Below are positions 8,681 to 17,617 of a stretch of DNA of 64,000 nt, one piece after another. Both the position numbers and the translations under genes were made by a program. The stretch spans positions 1 to 64,000 of the forward strand of contig DAOSDL010000025.1 of the NCBI GenBank assembly GCA_035362335.1, given 5' to 3'. Numbering within the stretch: the first letter of the stretch is position 1; every line of letters begins with the position of its first letter. The stretch is from JAOSJT01 sp035362335. GTDB lineage: Bacteria > Bacteroidota > Ignavibacteria > SZUA-365. Below the pieces are notes generated by a model. It was not told the origin of the DNA, did not search any database, and saw only the letters and a program-made list of their open reading frames with translations.

Positions 8681-10615
8681 ATGTACCAATTCGTCGGACT
8701 CATTGTCCTTTTCCCCCTGATCGGCCTGCTGATCAACGGCTTGTTCGGCAGGAAGATCAAGAGCGAAGCGCTGGTGGGCGGTATCGGAAGCGCGGCCGTG
8801 GGGCTGTCTTTCGTGGTAGCCGTCATGATCTTCGTGGAAATGTTGGGTTCCGCTCCCGGGCAGCGCGCGCATGTGGTGACGCTGTTCACCTGGATGGCGG
8901 CGGGCAGCTTCAAGGTCGCCGCCGCGTATCAGGTGGATCAGTTGTCGATACTCATGACGCTGGTGGTCACCGGTGTGGGCTTCCTGATTCACGTGTACTC
9001 GATCGGCTACATGCACGGCGACCGCGGGTTCTGGCGCTTTTTCACGTATCTGAACCTGTTCATTTTCGCCATGCTCAATCTGGTGCTGGCGGACAACTAC
9101 CTGCTGATGTTCCTCGGTTGGGAGGGTGTGGGTCTGTGCTCGTATTTGCTCATCGGGTTCTGGTACGACAGGAAGTTTCCGGGCACGGGCATCACCTGGA
9201 CAGGTGACGCCGCGAACAAAGCCTTCTGGGTGAATCGCATCGGCGATTTCGCCTTCATGTTGGGTATGTTCCTGATTTTCCGCGAATTCGGTTCGCTCAC
9301 ATTCCGCGAAGTGATGGAGGGCGCCGAGAGCTTGCAGGTCGGCGACAGCACCATGTTCTGGGCCACGTTGCTGCTATTTATCGGCGCGACTGGCAAGAGC
9401 GCGCAGATTCCACTGTTCGTATGGCTCCCCGACGCCATGGCTGGCCCCACGCCAGTGTCGGCCCTCATCCATGCGGCGACCATGGTCACCGCGGGTGTGT
9501 ACATGGTTGCGCGCAATTCCGCACTGTACGCCCTGGCGCCCGACACGTTGATGATCGTGGCCATTGTCGGCGCGGCCACAGCCATACTCGCCGCATCGAT
9601 AGGCATAGCGCAGAACGATATCAAGAAAGTGCTGGCCTACTCCACCGTAAGTCAGCTCGGCTACATGTTCCTCGCACTGGGTGTGGGCGCATTCACCGCG
9701 GGCATTTTCCATGTGATGACGCATGCCTTTTTCAAGGCCTGTCTCTTCCTCGGTTCGGGATCGGTGATTCATGCGATGCATGAGGAGCAGGACATACGCA
9801 ACATGGGCGGCCTCAAGCGCATCATGCCACGCACGTATTGGACCTTTCTGATTTCCAGCTTTGCCATCGCGGGCTTCCCTCCCCTGTCGGGCTTTTTCTC
9901 GAAGGACGAAATTTTGTGGAAGGCCTTCGCCGATGGTTCGGTAGTGCTCTGGGCAATCGGTGCGGGCGCGGCCTTGATGACGGCATTCTACATGTTCCGC
10001 ATGGTCACATTGACGTTCGAAGGCGAAGCGCGCTGGGGACACGGCAAGCATCCGCATGAATCCCCCGCCACCATGACCATTCCGCTGATCGTGCTGGCCG
10101 CGCTCGCCGTGCTGGGTGGCTTTGTGGGTATTCCCGCGGCGCTCGGTGGTGGCAACGCCATTCATCAGTGGTTGCATCCCATTTTCGCCCAGGCCGAACA
10201 CACCATGCGCCTGCCCGAGCATCACAATCACACGATGGAATACCTGCTCATGGCCATCAGTGTGGGCATCGCGGTGACCGGTTTCTGGTTTGGCCGGAAG
10301 ATGTATCTCGCCGGACCCGACGCGGACCGGAAGTTGATGAAGATGGGCGGCCTCTACAAGCTGCTCGCCAACAAGTACTACATCGACGAAGCGTACGACG
10401 CGACCGTGGTGCGGCCCGTGGTGAAGGGTTCCGACGCGCTGCTGTTCAAAGTGTTCGACGTCCGCGTGATCGATGGAATCGTCAACGGGCTGGGACGCGC
10501 CACCGCGTGGATCAGCGGCGTGTTGCGCCATGTGCAGACGGGCGTTGTGCAGCATTACGCGGCGGTGATTGTCTTCGGCATCGTTCTCGTGCTCGGTTTG
10601 ATTATCTGGGGGTGA
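8681..10615 (+). CDS. nuoL: NADH-quinone oxidoreductase subunit L
   Basis: 644 aa, a Mrp-antiporter-like proton pump of complex I. About 16 transmembrane segments are expected, and the C terminus has the long lateral-helix region and a last hydrophobic segment. Family blocks include the QVDQLSILM N-terminal helix, GWEGVGLCSYLLIGFWY (with the essential Glu), AGPTPVSALIHAATMVTAGVY and AYSTVSQLGYM. The His-rich EHHNHTMEYLL segment lies near residue 514, between the core and the lateral helix. Confidence 0.97.
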   Translation: MYQFVGLIVLFPLIGLLINGLFGRKIKSEALVGGIGSAAVGLSFVVAVMIFVEMLGSAPGQRAHVVTLFTWMAAGSFKVAAAYQVDQLSILMTLVVTGVGFLIHVYSIGYMHGDRGFWRFFTYLNLFIFAMLNLVLADNYLLMFLGWEGVGLCSYLLIGFWYDRKFPGTGITWTGDAANKAFWVNRIGDFAFMLGMFLIFREFGSLTFREVMEGAESLQVGDSTMFWATLLLFIGATGKSAQIPLFVWLPDAMAGPTPVSALIHAATMVTAGVYMVARNSALYALAPDTLMIVAIVGAATAILAASIGIAQNDIKKVLAYSTVSQLGYMFLALGVGAFTAGIFHVMTHAFFKACLFLGSGSVIHAMHEEQDIRNMGGLKRIMPRTYWTFLISSFAIAGFPPLSGFFSKDEILWKAFADGSVVLWAIGAGAALMTAFYMFRMVTLTFEGEARWGHGKHPHESPATMTIPLIVLAALAVLGGFVGIPAALGGGNAIHQWLHPIFAQAEHTMRLPEHHNHTMEYLLMAISVGIAVTGFWFGRKMYLAGPDADRKLMKMGGLYKLLANKYYIDEAYDATVVRPVVKGSDALLFKVFDVRVIDGIVNGLGRATAWISGVLRHVQTGVVQHYAAVIVFGIVLVLGLIIWG

Positions 10616-10625
10616 CGGAAACGCG

Positions 10626-12170
10626 ATGATACCACACATTCTCACATATCTGCTGTTTCTGCCGCTCATCGGCGCCATTCTTGTGCTTCTTGCGCGGCGC
10701 AGCGCGGATGCCGCCCGTTGGACGGGTCTGGCTGTGTCGTTGGTCACCTTCGTGCTGTCGCTTCCGTTGTTTTTCAGCTACGATCCGAACAATCCCGCGA
10801 TGCAATTCGTGGAGAAAGTGCCCTGGATTCCCGCGCTGAACGTGCAGTATTTCATCGGTATCGACGGCATCTCGCTGTTGCTCGTGCTGCTCACCACCTT
10901 CCTGACCCCCATCGTGCTCGTGTCGTCCTGGCGCTCGATCACAAAGAATGTGGCATTGTACGTGGCCTTGATGCTGCTGCTCGAAACAGCGATGATCGGC
11001 GTGTTCGTCTCTCTCGACACCTTCCTGTTCTATGTGTTCTGGGAGATGATACTCGTGCCGATGTACTTCATCATCGGCATATGGGGCGGCAAGGACCGCA
11101 TTTACGCCACGGTGAAGTTTTTCATTTACACCATGGTGGGCTCGCTGCTCATGCTCATCGCCATCATCTGGCTGGGCTATTACGCGTCCACTTTGCCGGG
11201 CGGACAGTTCACAACGGACATCGTGCGTCTGTTCGACATCGCGCCCACGATACCGATGAGCATACAGGCCTGGATGTTCGCCGCCTTCGCATTGAGCTTC
11301 CTGATCAAGGTGCCGGCGTTTCCGCTGCACACCTGGTTGCCGGACGCGCACGTACAGGCGCCCACGGGTGGTTCGGTGATACTTGCCGGCGTGTTGCTCA
11401 AAATGGGTACGTATGGACTGATTCGATTCAACCTTCAGCTTTTCCCGCAGTCTTCGATAGAGTACGCATCTCTCCTCTCCGTTCTCGGTGTTGTCGGCAT
11501 CATCTATGGCGCCCTGGTGTCGATGGTGCAGCGCGATGTGAAAAAGCTGGTGGCCTACAGTTCCGTGAGCCACATGGGGTTCATTCTACTCGGTTTGTTC
11601 GGCATGACCATACAGGGCATGCAGGGCGGACTGATACAGATGATCAACCACGGACTCTCGACCGGAGCGCTCTTCCTTATCGTTGGAATGATTTACGATC
11701 GCCGTCACACGCGGATGATCGAGGATTTCGGCGGTTTGGCGCGGCAGGTTCCGGTGTTTTCGACCTTTTTTCTGATCGTCACGCTCTCCTCCATCGGCCT
11801 GCCCGGTTTGAACGGGTTCGTCGGTGAGTTTCTGGTGCTGCTGGGTTCGTTCAACTCGGCGGTGCTGGGATCGATCTGGTACGTCGTGTTCGCGGCGACC
11901 GGTGTGGTATTTGCGGCGGTGTACATGCTGTGGATGTTCCAGCGCGTGGTGTTCGGCGAGTCGAGACACGCCGACAACGCGAAGCTGGTGGATCTGAACT
12001 GGCGGGAGATCGGCCTGTTGTTGCCGATTCTTCTGTTCATTTTCTGGATCGGCGTGTATCCGTCGACGTTCCTGAGCCGCACCGAAGCGTCCATGCAGCG
12101 TGTTGTCGACAAACTGGAACAGGTACGGAGCGGTGCGACGCCATCGTCGGCCGCATCAACACAACCGTGA
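10626..12170 (+). CDS. nuoM: NADH-quinone oxidoreductase subunit M
   Basis: 514 aa, the second antiporter-like pump of complex I (NuoM/ND4). Visible blocks are YFIGIDGISLLLVLL, YVFWEMILVPMYFIIG with the conserved Glu, KVPAFPLHTWLPDAHVQAPT, AYSSVSHMGFI and a proline- and glycine-rich GLPGLNGFVGE. Its TGA shares its last base with the ATG of the antiporter gene (TGATG), so the two are translationally coupled. Confidence 0.97.
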   Translation: MIPHILTYLLFLPLIGAILVLLARRSADAARWTGLAVSLVTFVLSLPLFFSYDPNNPAMQFVEKVPWIPALNVQYFIGIDGISLLLVLLTTFLTPIVLVSSWRSITKNVALYVALMLLLETAMIGVFVSLDTFLFYVFWEMILVPMYFIIGIWGGKDRIYATVKFFIYTMVGSLLMLIAIIWLGYYASTLPGGQFTTDIVRLFDIAPTIPMSIQAWMFAAFALSFLIKVPAFPLHTWLPDAHVQAPTGGSVILAGVLLKMGTYGLIRFNLQLFPQSSIEYASLLSVLGVVGIIYGALVSMVQRDVKKLVAYSSVSHMGFILLGLFGMTIQGMQGGLIQMINHGLSTGALFLIVGMIYDRRHTRMIEDFGGLARQVPVFSTFFLIVTLSSIGLPGLNGFVGEFLVLLGSFNSAVLGSIWYVVFAATGVVFAAVYMLWMFQRVVFGESRHADNAKLVDLNWREIGLLLPILLFIFWIGVYPSTFLSRTEASMQRVVDKLEQVRSGATPSSAASTQP

Positions 12171-13699
12171 TGTTCAACAGGAGCACTCGCTTGAAACCCC
12201 TCGTCCGCATTGTCACAGTGTGCCTCGGCGCACTCGCGGCTCTCATGCTCACGACTCTTCCGGCCCTGGCGTCGGAAGGGGGCGCGTCGCATGTCATCGA
12301 GCCCAATCCACTGATGATCATTCCCTTCGTGGTGTTGCTGCTCGCCATCGCCTTGATGCCGTTCATCAGCAAGCACTGGTGGGAGCATTACTACCCGCAT
12401 GTGGCGGTCGCTCTCGGGCTGATCACCATCGTGTACTACGTGTTTTTCCTGCACAATCCGGTGCGCATGCTGCACTCGGGCATCGAGTTCTTCAGTTTCA
12501 TCTGTCTCGTGGGTTCACTCTTCGTGGTGGCCGGCGGCATGCACATCAATCTGAAGGGCTACGCCTCGCCGGTAAAAAACACGATCATCCTGCTCTTCGG
12601 CGCTGTGCTGTCGAATCTCGTAGGCACCACGGGCGCATCGATGATTCTGATCCGGCCGTTCATGCGCAACAACAAGACGCGTCTGCACGCCTATCACATC
12701 GTGTTCTTCATTTTCATCGTCAGCAACATCGGCGGCGCCCTCACTCCGATCGGTGATCCTCCCCTTTTCCTCGGCTATTTGAAGGGCATTCCCTTCTTCT
12801 GGGTGATGGAAAATGTGTGGGTGATCTGGGCCCTGACCGTGGCTGTGGTGCTCGCGGTGTTTATCGCCATCGACTGGTATTACTACAACAAGATGCCAGC
12901 CGATGTGCGCGCGAAGCAGAATGAGGCGGGTGATGAGACCAAGCTTCAAGGCATGCACAACATCGGCTTCCTGCTGGTGATTCTTGTGGCGGTGTTCATT
13001 CAGGATCCGCCGTACGTGCGCGAGGTGATCATGATTCTCGCCGCGGCGGGATCGTACTTCACCACGAAGAAGCATGTGCACGAGGCGAACGACTTCAACT
13101 TCCTGCCGATCAAGGAAGTGGGCTTCCTCTTCCTCGGTCTCTTCGCCACCATGGTGCCAGCGCTGGATTGGCTTGAGCTGAACGCCGCCTCGCTGGGCAT
13201 CACCGCGCCTGGACAGTTCTACTGGGGCACGGGCGCGCTGTCGTCCTTCCTGGACAACGCACCGACCTATCTGAATTTCCTCAGCGCCGAGATCGGTCTG
13301 CTGGTACGGCCGGAATTGATCACGCAGGTGCAGGAGGTGATCGCCAACGGCGCGCTGCAGGCGCCGAATTTCGCCCAGTACTCGCAGGAAGTGCGCACGA
13401 CGGTTGAAACCCTCGTCCATTACCACGGACAGATGGTGGCTTCGGGCAATGTGCCGCTCAGCGATATTCAGGTGTCGTATCTCATCAGTATGCACGACGT
13501 GTACGTGATGGCGATCAGTATCGCGGCGGTGTTTTTCGGAGCGATGACGTACATCGGCAACGCGCCGAATTTCATGGTCAAATCAATCGCGGAGCAGGCG
13601 GGCGCCAAAATGCCGAGCTTTTTCGGCTATATGATACGCTTCTCGCTTCCCGTGTTGCTGCCCATCTTCATTCTGGTGTGGCTGCTGTTTTTCAATTGA
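12170..13699 (+). CDS. NhaD-type Na+/H+ antiporter inside the nuo operon
   Basis: 509 aa from ATG 12170, overlapping the nuoM stop by one base. An N-terminal signal-like hydrophobic stretch ends near ALASEGG, and ten or more membrane segments follow. Ion-transporter superfamily motifs of NhaD-like permeases are present: TGASMILIRPF, SNIGGALTPIGDPPLFLGY and LDNAPTYLNF. It likely exchanges Na+ for H+. A nhaD gene within the complex I genes is known from Rhodothermus marinus. Its place between nuoM and nuoN suggests co-expression with complex I. Confidence 0.9.
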   Translation: MFNRSTRLKPLVRIVTVCLGALAALMLTTLPALASEGGASHVIEPNPLMIIPFVVLLLAIALMPFISKHWWEHYYPHVAVALGLITIVYYVFFLHNPVRMLHSGIEFFSFICLVGSLFVVAGGMHINLKGYASPVKNTIILLFGAVLSNLVGTTGASMILIRPFMRNNKTRLHAYHIVFFIFIVSNIGGALTPIGDPPLFLGYLKGIPFFWVMENVWVIWALTVAVVLAVFIAIDWYYYNKMPADVRAKQNEAGDETKLQGMHNIGFLLVILVAVFIQDPPYVREVIMILAAAGSYFTTKKHVHEANDFNFLPIKEVGFLFLGLFATMVPALDWLELNAASLGITAPGQFYWGTGALSSFLDNAPTYLNFLSAEIGLLVRPELITQVQEVIANGALQAPNFAQYSQEVRTTVETLVHYHGQMVASGNVPLSDIQVSYLISMHDVYVMAISIAAVFFGAMTYIGNAPNFMVKSIAEQAGAKMPSFFGYMIRFSLPVLLPIFILVWLLFFN

Positions 13700-13731
13700 G
13701 CAACTGATTTCGACGTTTCGGACTGCCGATA

Positions 13732-15156
13732 ATGGAACAACTCCTTACCGATACCTTGCGTACCGCGCCGATCACCGGGACGATCGCCCTTTCGCTGATC
13801 GTCATCATGGTCAACGCGCTCAAGAAGAATCCGCTCGCCACCGAATACTGGGTGTCGCTTGTGGGCATCGCCGCCAACATCGTGTTCGCCGCCATGCTGT
13901 ATCCCGACAGGGGCACGGCATTCAATGGCATGGTGCTCACGGGTGGCTACGCCAGTGTGACATCCATCATGTTTTTGGTTGCGGCCGGACTGACCATTCT
14001 CTTCTCGCGGGCATACATGGAGAAGATCGGGATGGCGTTCGGCGAATTCTTCCACCTGATCATTCTGGCCGTGGTGGGCATGATGACGCTCGCGGCCGCG
14101 ACGGATCTCGTGGTCACCTTTATCGGTCTGGAGCTGATGTCCGTGTCGCTGTACGCGCTTGCGGGAATGACGCGCAAGCAGCAGCGTTCGAATGAAGCCG
14201 CGCTGAAGTATTTCCTCCTCGGGGCCTTCGCCACGGGATTTTTCCTCTATGGCATCGCTCTGTTGTACGGCAGCACCGGCACGACAAACATTCTCGAAAT
14301 CGCTCAGAATCTCACGACGCTGAAGTCCGAGCCCCTGTTCCTCACGGGGGCCGGACTCCTGCTCGTCGGCTTCGCCTTCAAGGTCGGCGCCGTGCCCTTC
14401 CACATGTGGGTCCCCGACGTGTACGAAGGTTCGCCCACCATGGTCACGGCCTTCATGAGCACGGGAGCAAAAGCGGCGGCCTTCTCCGCGCTGATGCTGG
14501 TGTTCACCTCCACCTTCGATTTCACCGCCTCGGGTATCAACACTGTCGCGGCGGCTCTCGCTGTGGCCTCGATGGTGGTGGGCAATGTGGTGGCAATCAG
14601 CCAATCCAACATCAAGCGCATGCTTGCCTACTCGAGCATCGCACACGCGGGCTACATGCTGATCGGCGTCGCCGCGGGGACGGATTTCAGTGTGGCCGGT
14701 GTGCTGTTCTACCTGATGTCGTATATCGTCACCAATATCGGCGCCTTCGGCATCATCGCGCTCATTGAGCGTGCCGATCAAAGCGGCACAGAGATTCAGG
14801 ACTTTCATGGACTTTACCGCCGCCACCCCCTGCTCGCCGCGCTGATGGCCCTGTTCATGTTTTCGCTCATTGGCCTTCCGCCGCTCGCGGGATTTTTCGG
14901 AAAATATTATATCTTCGTCTCCGCGGTCGAAAACGGTTACACCTGGCTCACCATCGTCGGTGTGCTGGCAAGCATGGTCTCGGTGTATTACTATCTCCGC
15001 GTCATTGTGGTGATGTTCTTTCAGGAGCGCGGCGACGAAGCCCCGGTATCCATTGGCGCAAGCGGCATTGCCGCGGTGTTGCTTTCGGCCGCGGGCGTGC
15101 TGGCCATCGGTGTGTTCCCCATGCTCGTACTCCAGTGGATGGGCGGCCTGTTCTAA
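13732..15156 (+). CDS. nuoN: NADH-quinone oxidoreductase subunit N
   Basis: 474 aa, the third antiporter-like subunit (NuoN/ND2), with about 14 membrane segments. Blocks seen are FIGLELMSVSLYALAGM (conserved Glu), EAALKYFLLGAFATGFFLYG, KVGAVPFHMWVPDVYEGSPT with the pump lysine, AYSSIAHAGYMLIGVAAG and FSLIGLPPLAGFFGK. It is the last gene of the operon. No clear terminator was seen before the next gene at 15346. Confidence 0.97.
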   Translation: MEQLLTDTLRTAPITGTIALSLIVIMVNALKKNPLATEYWVSLVGIAANIVFAAMLYPDRGTAFNGMVLTGGYASVTSIMFLVAAGLTILFSRAYMEKIGMAFGEFFHLIILAVVGMMTLAAATDLVVTFIGLELMSVSLYALAGMTRKQQRSNEAALKYFLLGAFATGFFLYGIALLYGSTGTTNILEIAQNLTTLKSEPLFLTGAGLLLVGFAFKVGAVPFHMWVPDVYEGSPTMVTAFMSTGAKAAAFSALMLVFTSTFDFTASGINTVAAALAVASMVVGNVVAISQSNIKRMLAYSSIAHAGYMLIGVAAGTDFSVAGVLFYLMSYIVTNIGAFGIIALIERADQSGTEIQDFHGLYRRHPLLAALMALFMFSLIGLPPLAGFFGKYYIFVSAVENGYTWLTIVGVLASMVSVYYYLRVIVVMFFQERGDEAPVSIGASGIAAVLLSAAGVLAIGVFPMLVLQWMGGLF

Positions 15157-15345
15157 ACCGTGACATCGTGCAGGCGAAGCCGCGCGAACACAGTGCAACA
15201 ACAATGACAGTTCCATGGACACGCATGTCCGACATCTGTTCCGCAAGCGTCGTAGCAACAACGCTGCGCCGCATCGTATTCTCCCGCCACTCCTGACCTC
15301 TCGCCGTCCTTCTCCCGATTTCATCACATTTTACAGCACACCATC

Positions 15346-16920
15346 ATGTTACCAGTTCTGACCTCGGACGAAATGCGTTCGTGTGACACCGCCGCTGTCG
15401 AGCACTACGGCATACCATCCATCGTGCTCATGGAGAATGCCGCACGGGGTGCCGTGGATGTGTTGGAGCGCGCGTTCGGTCCCGCCGCCGACGCATGGAT
15501 TGTGATACTCTGTGGTAAAGGAAACAACGGCGGCGATGGCTACGCCATGGCACGGCATCTTATCAATCGCGGTGCCCGCGTGGACGTACTGACGCTCGCG
15601 CCCGACACGGCGATAGGCGGCGACGCGCGCGTGAATCTCGACATGCTTCATGCCATCGAGAAAGAGCAGCCCCGACTTCACGTGCGGCTCGCGGGAGGCA
15701 GTGCGCATCTCGAGGATCTGTTGCTGCGCCGCCCGACCTGCGTGGTCGACGCGATGCTCGGTACGGGATTGACCACTCCGATAAAAGGCGACATCGCGGA
15801 AATCATCGAAGTACTCAATTCCTCCGACATCCCGGTGTTCGCCGTGGACATGCCCACGGGAATTGATGCGGAAACCGGCGAACTGCTGGGCTCGGCCGTG
15901 CGTGCACGCTGCACCGCCACCATGGGCGCACTGAAGCGCGGCTTGCTGCTGCGCAAAGGCCGCGAGCACGCGGGAAACGTGCATGTGGTGGATATCGGCA
16001 TGCCCACCGAGGGCTTCATGCGGGATGCGACCACGACTTTCCTGCTCGATTATGCCGATGTGCGGAATTGGCTGCCCCGGCGCGCCTTCGACGTGCACAA
16101 ATACCAACTGGGCAATGTGTTTGTGCTCGCCGGTTCCATCGGTCTTACCGGCGCAGCGGCCATGGCCTCCGAAGCGGCGTTGCGCAGCGGCGCGGGCATC
16201 GTGCACCTCGGTATTCCGCAGGGACTCAACAGCATTCTCGAAACCAAGCTCACCGAGGTGATGACCGTGCCCTTCAAGGAGACCAGCGAAGGCACGCTCA
16301 GTCTCAACGACTTCGACAGCATTCTCGAGCACATCAACGACTCGAGCATCGCCGTCATCGGCCCCGGAATTTCGCGGCATTATGAAACGCAAAATCTTGT
16401 ACGCAAAGTCATCGAACGCGCCAAAGCTCCCCTGCTCATCGACGCCGACGCGCTGTTCGCACTGGCCGGGCATCTCGACTTGCTGCAGCACTCGGATGTT
16501 GACATCATTCTCACGCCGCACGTCGGCGAGTTCTCCCGACTCGTTGTGCAATCCAAGGAAGAAATCGAGACCAAGCGCATCAGCATAGCGCAGACCTTTG
16601 CCATTGAATTCGGCGTCACGCTCGTGCTCAAAGGGGCGCCCACGGTGATCGCCACGAAGGACGGCACGGTGTACATCAATCCTACCGGCAATCCCGGCAT
16701 GGCCACCGCAGGCGCGGGTGATGTGCTCAGCGGTATTATTGCGGGTCTGGCAGCACAGGGTAGTACTCCCGAACGCGCGGCCGCAATGGGCGTTTACCTG
16801 CATGGCATGGCGGGCGACCACGCAAAGGAGCGCGTGGGCGAATACGGACTGATTGCCGGCGACCTCATTCGTTCGTTCGCGGAAATTCTCAAGGACGTGA
16901 CGCCGCGTGACAGTTTCTGA
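15346..16920 (+). CDS. nnr: Bifunctional NAD(P)H-hydrate epimerase / ADP-dependent dehydratase
   Basis: 524 aa with two domains. The N-terminal YjeF_N epimerase (about 1-210) shows LCGKGNNGGDGYAMARHL and VDMPTGIDAETG. The C-terminal ribokinase-like dehydratase (about 225-515) shows VIGPGIS, LTPHVGEF, LKGAPTVI and GNPGMATAGAGDVLSGIIAG. Together they repair NADHX and NADPHX, damaged forms of the cofactors. The position directly after the complex I genes fits a high NADH turnover, but may be chance. The 3' end overlaps the VanZ gene by 14 bp. Confidence 0.95.
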   Translation: MLPVLTSDEMRSCDTAAVEHYGIPSIVLMENAARGAVDVLERAFGPAADAWIVILCGKGNNGGDGYAMARHLINRGARVDVLTLAPDTAIGGDARVNLDMLHAIEKEQPRLHVRLAGGSAHLEDLLLRRPTCVVDAMLGTGLTTPIKGDIAEIIEVLNSSDIPVFAVDMPTGIDAETGELLGSAVRARCTATMGALKRGLLLRKGREHAGNVHVVDIGMPTEGFMRDATTTFLLDYADVRNWLPRRAFDVHKYQLGNVFVLAGSIGLTGAAAMASEAALRSGAGIVHLGIPQGLNSILETKLTEVMTVPFKETSEGTLSLNDFDSILEHINDSSIAVIGPGISRHYETQNLVRKVIERAKAPLLIDADALFALAGHLDLLQHSDVDIILTPHVGEFSRLVVQSKEEIETKRISIAQTFAIEFGVTLVLKGAPTVIATKDGTVYINPTGNPGMATAGAGDVLSGIIAGLAAQGSTPERAAAMGVYLHGMAGDHAKERVGEYGLIAGDLIRSFAEILKDVTPRDSF

Positions 16921-17356
16921 TCCACGTGCCACTCCCATAACGCGCTGGTCGGCATCACTCCCGGCGTTAGTGTGGGCTCTGCTGATTCTCGTACTGTTGT
17001 CTCTGCCCGGATCATCGTTCCCGAGCGTGCGCATCTGGCAACCCGACAAAATCGCGCATGTGCTGCTCTTCGGTATGCAGACGCTCTTGCTGTGGTATGC
17101 GCTGGTTCTGCCATCGGAGCAAAACATCTGGAAATGGAAGGCGGCCTTGACCGCCTGGGCGGTCACGAGTGCATTCGGTGCATTGAGTGAAGTGTACCAG
17201 GATCTCGCCACATCGCGGATGATGGATCCCTGGGACATGCTGGCAAATGTGGCCGGTGCCACTATCGCATTGCTGGTCATGCGCGGCATCGGGGCTGCAC
17301 GCTTGCTCTATCCGGCGCAGCTCCTGCTCGGACGCAACGCGCGCCGAATCCGTTGA
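16907..17356 (+). CDS. VanZ family membrane protein
   Basis: 149 aa with about four hydrophobic segments. The VanZ-like signature is clear: PDKIAHVLLFG in the second segment and DPWDMLANVAGATIALLV at the end. VanZ-like proteins are small membrane proteins of unclear biochemistry; the founder affects teicoplanin resistance. The start overlaps the nnr stop by 14 bp, so the pair is probably one operon. Confidence 0.85.
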   Translation: MTVSDPRATPITRWSASLPALVWALLILVLLSLPGSSFPSVRIWQPDKIAHVLLFGMQTLLLWYALVLPSEQNIWKWKAALTAWAVTSAFGALSEVYQDLATSRMMDPWDMLANVAGATIALLVMRGIGAARLLYPAQLLLGRNARRIR

Positions 17357-17508
17357 AGTCCGGTGGAGGCGCCCCGCCTCACGTTCCACTCGCTGTTACT
17401 GCCAGACGCAGCGTTGCTACCGGCCCAGGCCTCCCACGGATTCCAACTGTATCGCGCCTGCGCCCAAGGCCCCGCCCCGGTGCAAGCGCAGCTTATTTAG
17501 AATTGGTC

Positions 17509-17537
17509 TTGATTCGTATCGAGCGAAGTGATATATT
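17509..17537 (+). promoter_or_regulatory. Orphan promoter-like sequence
   Basis: TTGATT (17509-17514), a 17-bp spacer and TATATT (17532-17537) lie between convergent genes with no coding region downstream. A 15-bp hairpin follows within 25 bp of the -10 element. Confidence 0.4.
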
Positions 17538-17560
17538 GTTTCATACCTTTCTGTGCACAA

Positions 17561-17595
17561 CAACACCGCCGTTCCGAACTGGAACGGCGGTGTTG
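17561..17595. terminator. Perfect 15-bp hairpin between convergent genes
   Basis: CAACACCGCCGTTCC (17561-17575), loop GAACT, then GGAACGGCGGTGTTG (17581-17595). It lies 22 bp beyond the ychF stop on the minus strand and downstream of the VanZ gene on the plus strand. There is no strong T-run on either side, so it may be a bidirectional terminator or an RNA stabiliser. Confidence 0.5.
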
Positions 17596-17617
17596 CTTTG
17601 AACAATGGAATCCGCGA

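Noticed and set aside
7779..15156. Complete complex I operon
   Set aside because: Only nuoJ to nuoN are here; the region before nuoJ holds pabC, so nuoA to nuoI must lie elsewhere.
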